This document shows, piece after piece, positions 34,451-35,872 of a DNA stretch of 35,872 nt. Both the position numbers and the translations under genes were made by a program. Each line of letters starts with the position of its first letter. Position 1 is the first letter of the stretch. The stretch comes from Hirudo medicinalis (taxonomy: Eukaryota; Annelida; Clitellata; Hirudinida; Hirudinidae): assembly GCA_011800805.1 (NCBI GenBank), contig MPNW01001000.1, forward strand, positions 9,354 to 45,225, read 5' to 3'. The notes under the pieces are model-generated. The model was not told the DNA's origin. It saw nothing but the letters and a program-made list of their open reading frames with translations, and did not search any database.

Positions 34451-35280
34451 TGGTAGCATTCCAATAAAATGCATGGGTGGGGTTACGACATTCGAACCAG
34501 GACCAAATAAACAAAGGGACAACCTTGCGTGTCACATACGTGCCAGTTTTTTCCACTCATCCTCTTCCTCCTCGGAGTGGTCGTCATCCTCTTCGTCATT
34601 CCTCGTGAGTATTCCCGACCTCGACAACGGTGTCAGTCGTCGATATTGGACCCCGAACCTTTGGATTTATGACCGACAGTGCATTACAAGCTCTTTCGTG
34701 ATGTGGTTTCTATTGCTTGGTAATGTCAGCTCATGTGAATTATAGTTATTGTTATGTAATCGTAATTATTATTAAATATTTAAAAATTATATTTAATTAT
34801 AATCAGTCTGGTCATCAGGTCATCTTGAAGACTTAATCCTTGTGACATCGCATCGATTCAATGATCCAACGGTGATATCTGGCCATTATTAACACTAACT
34901 TCTTTAATACAAACACATACAAATCATCCAATTATTATATACATATATATATATCCTAACCTATGCAATCCATACAAGTTGGAAAGAAGCATAACAGAAA
35001 AACAATCCAAAACAGTTGGAAAAGTCAATGTCCATTGAGAAGGATCCTAGACGAAAGCAAGGTAAACAGCACGGAGGAGTGCAGCGATATTTACGACCAG
35101 CGTGGAAAAGGAAGCATTTTCCACTTGGCTGGAAAGAAGGATGTCTCAACTCCGGTAACAAAATGACTGGAAATGCATTCAGGAGCTGGAGTCATATTAA
35201 CATCTCCTCTTATCTCGACCTTGTAATTCCACCCGTGAGCAGGGTTCACCGACCTCGACGCCATCATGCAATGAAATCTT
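34451..35280. other. Intergenic, no supported gene
   Basis: TATATATATA-like run at about 34938-34954. Frames of 66-90 codons on both strands lack any known motif. The minus strand has GGTTCGAATG at about 34485, a B-box-like motif alone. Confidence 0.45.
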
Positions 35281-35440
35281 CACAGTCATCACTGTTATCG
35301 TCACCCTCATCACCGTCATCGCCAGCTTCGTTATCATTATCACCATCATCATCGTCATCGCCAGCTTCGTTATCATTATCACCATCATCACCGTCATCGC
35401 CAGCTTCGTTATCATTATCACCATCATCATCGTCATCATA
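35281..35440. repeat. 39-bp compound minisatellite
   Basis: About three copies of a 39-base unit containing GCCAGCTTCGTTATCATTAT joined to ATC triplets, at about 35314-35438. As 39 is a multiple of three the frame stays constant and reads a 13-residue Ser/Pro/Leu repeat. Confidence 0.93.
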
Positions 35441-35561
35441 ACAGCTTCCTTCGTCGTCATTTCCGTCTAGTTTTGTTTATCCAAACAAACTCCAGTAAGA
35501 TTCCAATGCCCGATAAAAGACGAGGGACCAATTGCAAGTCAATATTTTCAAAATTTTGATC

Positions 35562-35820
35562 TTAATCATCATCACCATCATCACCTTCATCATCATCATC
35601 ATCATCATCGTCATCGTCGTCGACGCCATTGTCATCATCACCATCGCCGTCATCATCATAATCATCGTCATCATCGTCGTCGTCGTCATCACCCAACCGT
35701 GCAGAGGGAAGCAGGGTCATTAGTTTTGAAAAATCTCTTGTGTTTATTAAACAATTTATTATTTTGATGTGAATTAACCATTTAAAAGTCTAACCATTTT
35801 GACTTTATTTGATGATGATG

Positions 35821-35851
<31 letters not shown>

Positions 35852-35872
35852 TAATAACAATAATAATAATAA
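35562..35872. repeat. (ATC)n and terminal (AAT)n repeats
   Basis: ATC/GTC triplets cover 35562-35690; GAT then AAT triplets run from 35808 to the end of the window, so that array is cut by the window edge. Confidence 0.93.

Noticed and set aside
34473..34500. Minus-strand GGTTCGAATG as part of a tRNA gene
   Set aside because: Flanking bases form no T stem or acceptor stem.

Overview
This is an animal nuclear genome window. It is AT-rich, has spliced genes with GT-AG introns, carries one 376-base run of N and three single Ns, and is crowded with ATC/GAT, AAT and CATC/CATT simple repeats. A full ciliary IFT52 gene shows the host is a ciliated metazoan. The short introns, the large amount of (ATC)n and (CATC)n sequence and the style of the assembly would suit a lophotrochozoan such as a leech (Helobdella-like). 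That is an impression and the sequence here does not prove it.

Three protein-coding loci can be supported. At the left edge (230-1250, minus) are two phase-compatible exons of a gene I do not recognise. At 4521/4568-7781 (minus) lies a complete 13-exon IFT52 gene, the IFT-B component of intraflagellar transport. I rebuilt it exon by exon: every junction is GT-AG, every phase matches, and the protein aligns to the family from its N-terminal region to near its C-terminus. At 23312-25351 (plus) lies an intron-free 679-codon gene for a secreted-signal, leucine-rich-repeat, Ig-like, single-pass membrane protein of the kekkon/LRRC24-like type.

The remainder (about 1251-4520, 7782-23311 and 25352-35872) is intergenic. 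It contains dense microsatellites, several minisatellites (units of 8, 11, 12, 14, 20 and 39 bp), a perfect 38-bp tandem duplication, AT-rich spacers, and at least two tRNA-like (SINE-type) elements with A and B boxes. Most long open frames in these stretches are repeats read through, with Pro-Ser-Ile-His, poly-Ser, poly-His, poly-Asp or poly-Ile products, and are not genes.

No operon-like system, CRISPR array, virus or new multigene system is visible. The three genes are far apart and show no sign of working together. The observations most worth checking are the IFT52 3' end, where a GAT microsatellite may have shifted the frame; the possible RFX half-site just before the IFT52 start codon; the unidentified left-edge gene; the tRNA-like element at 9347-9433 with an intact 7-bp acceptor-type pairing; and the pair of 12-bp arrays at 18.6 and 21.4 kb that share the same flank next to an N.
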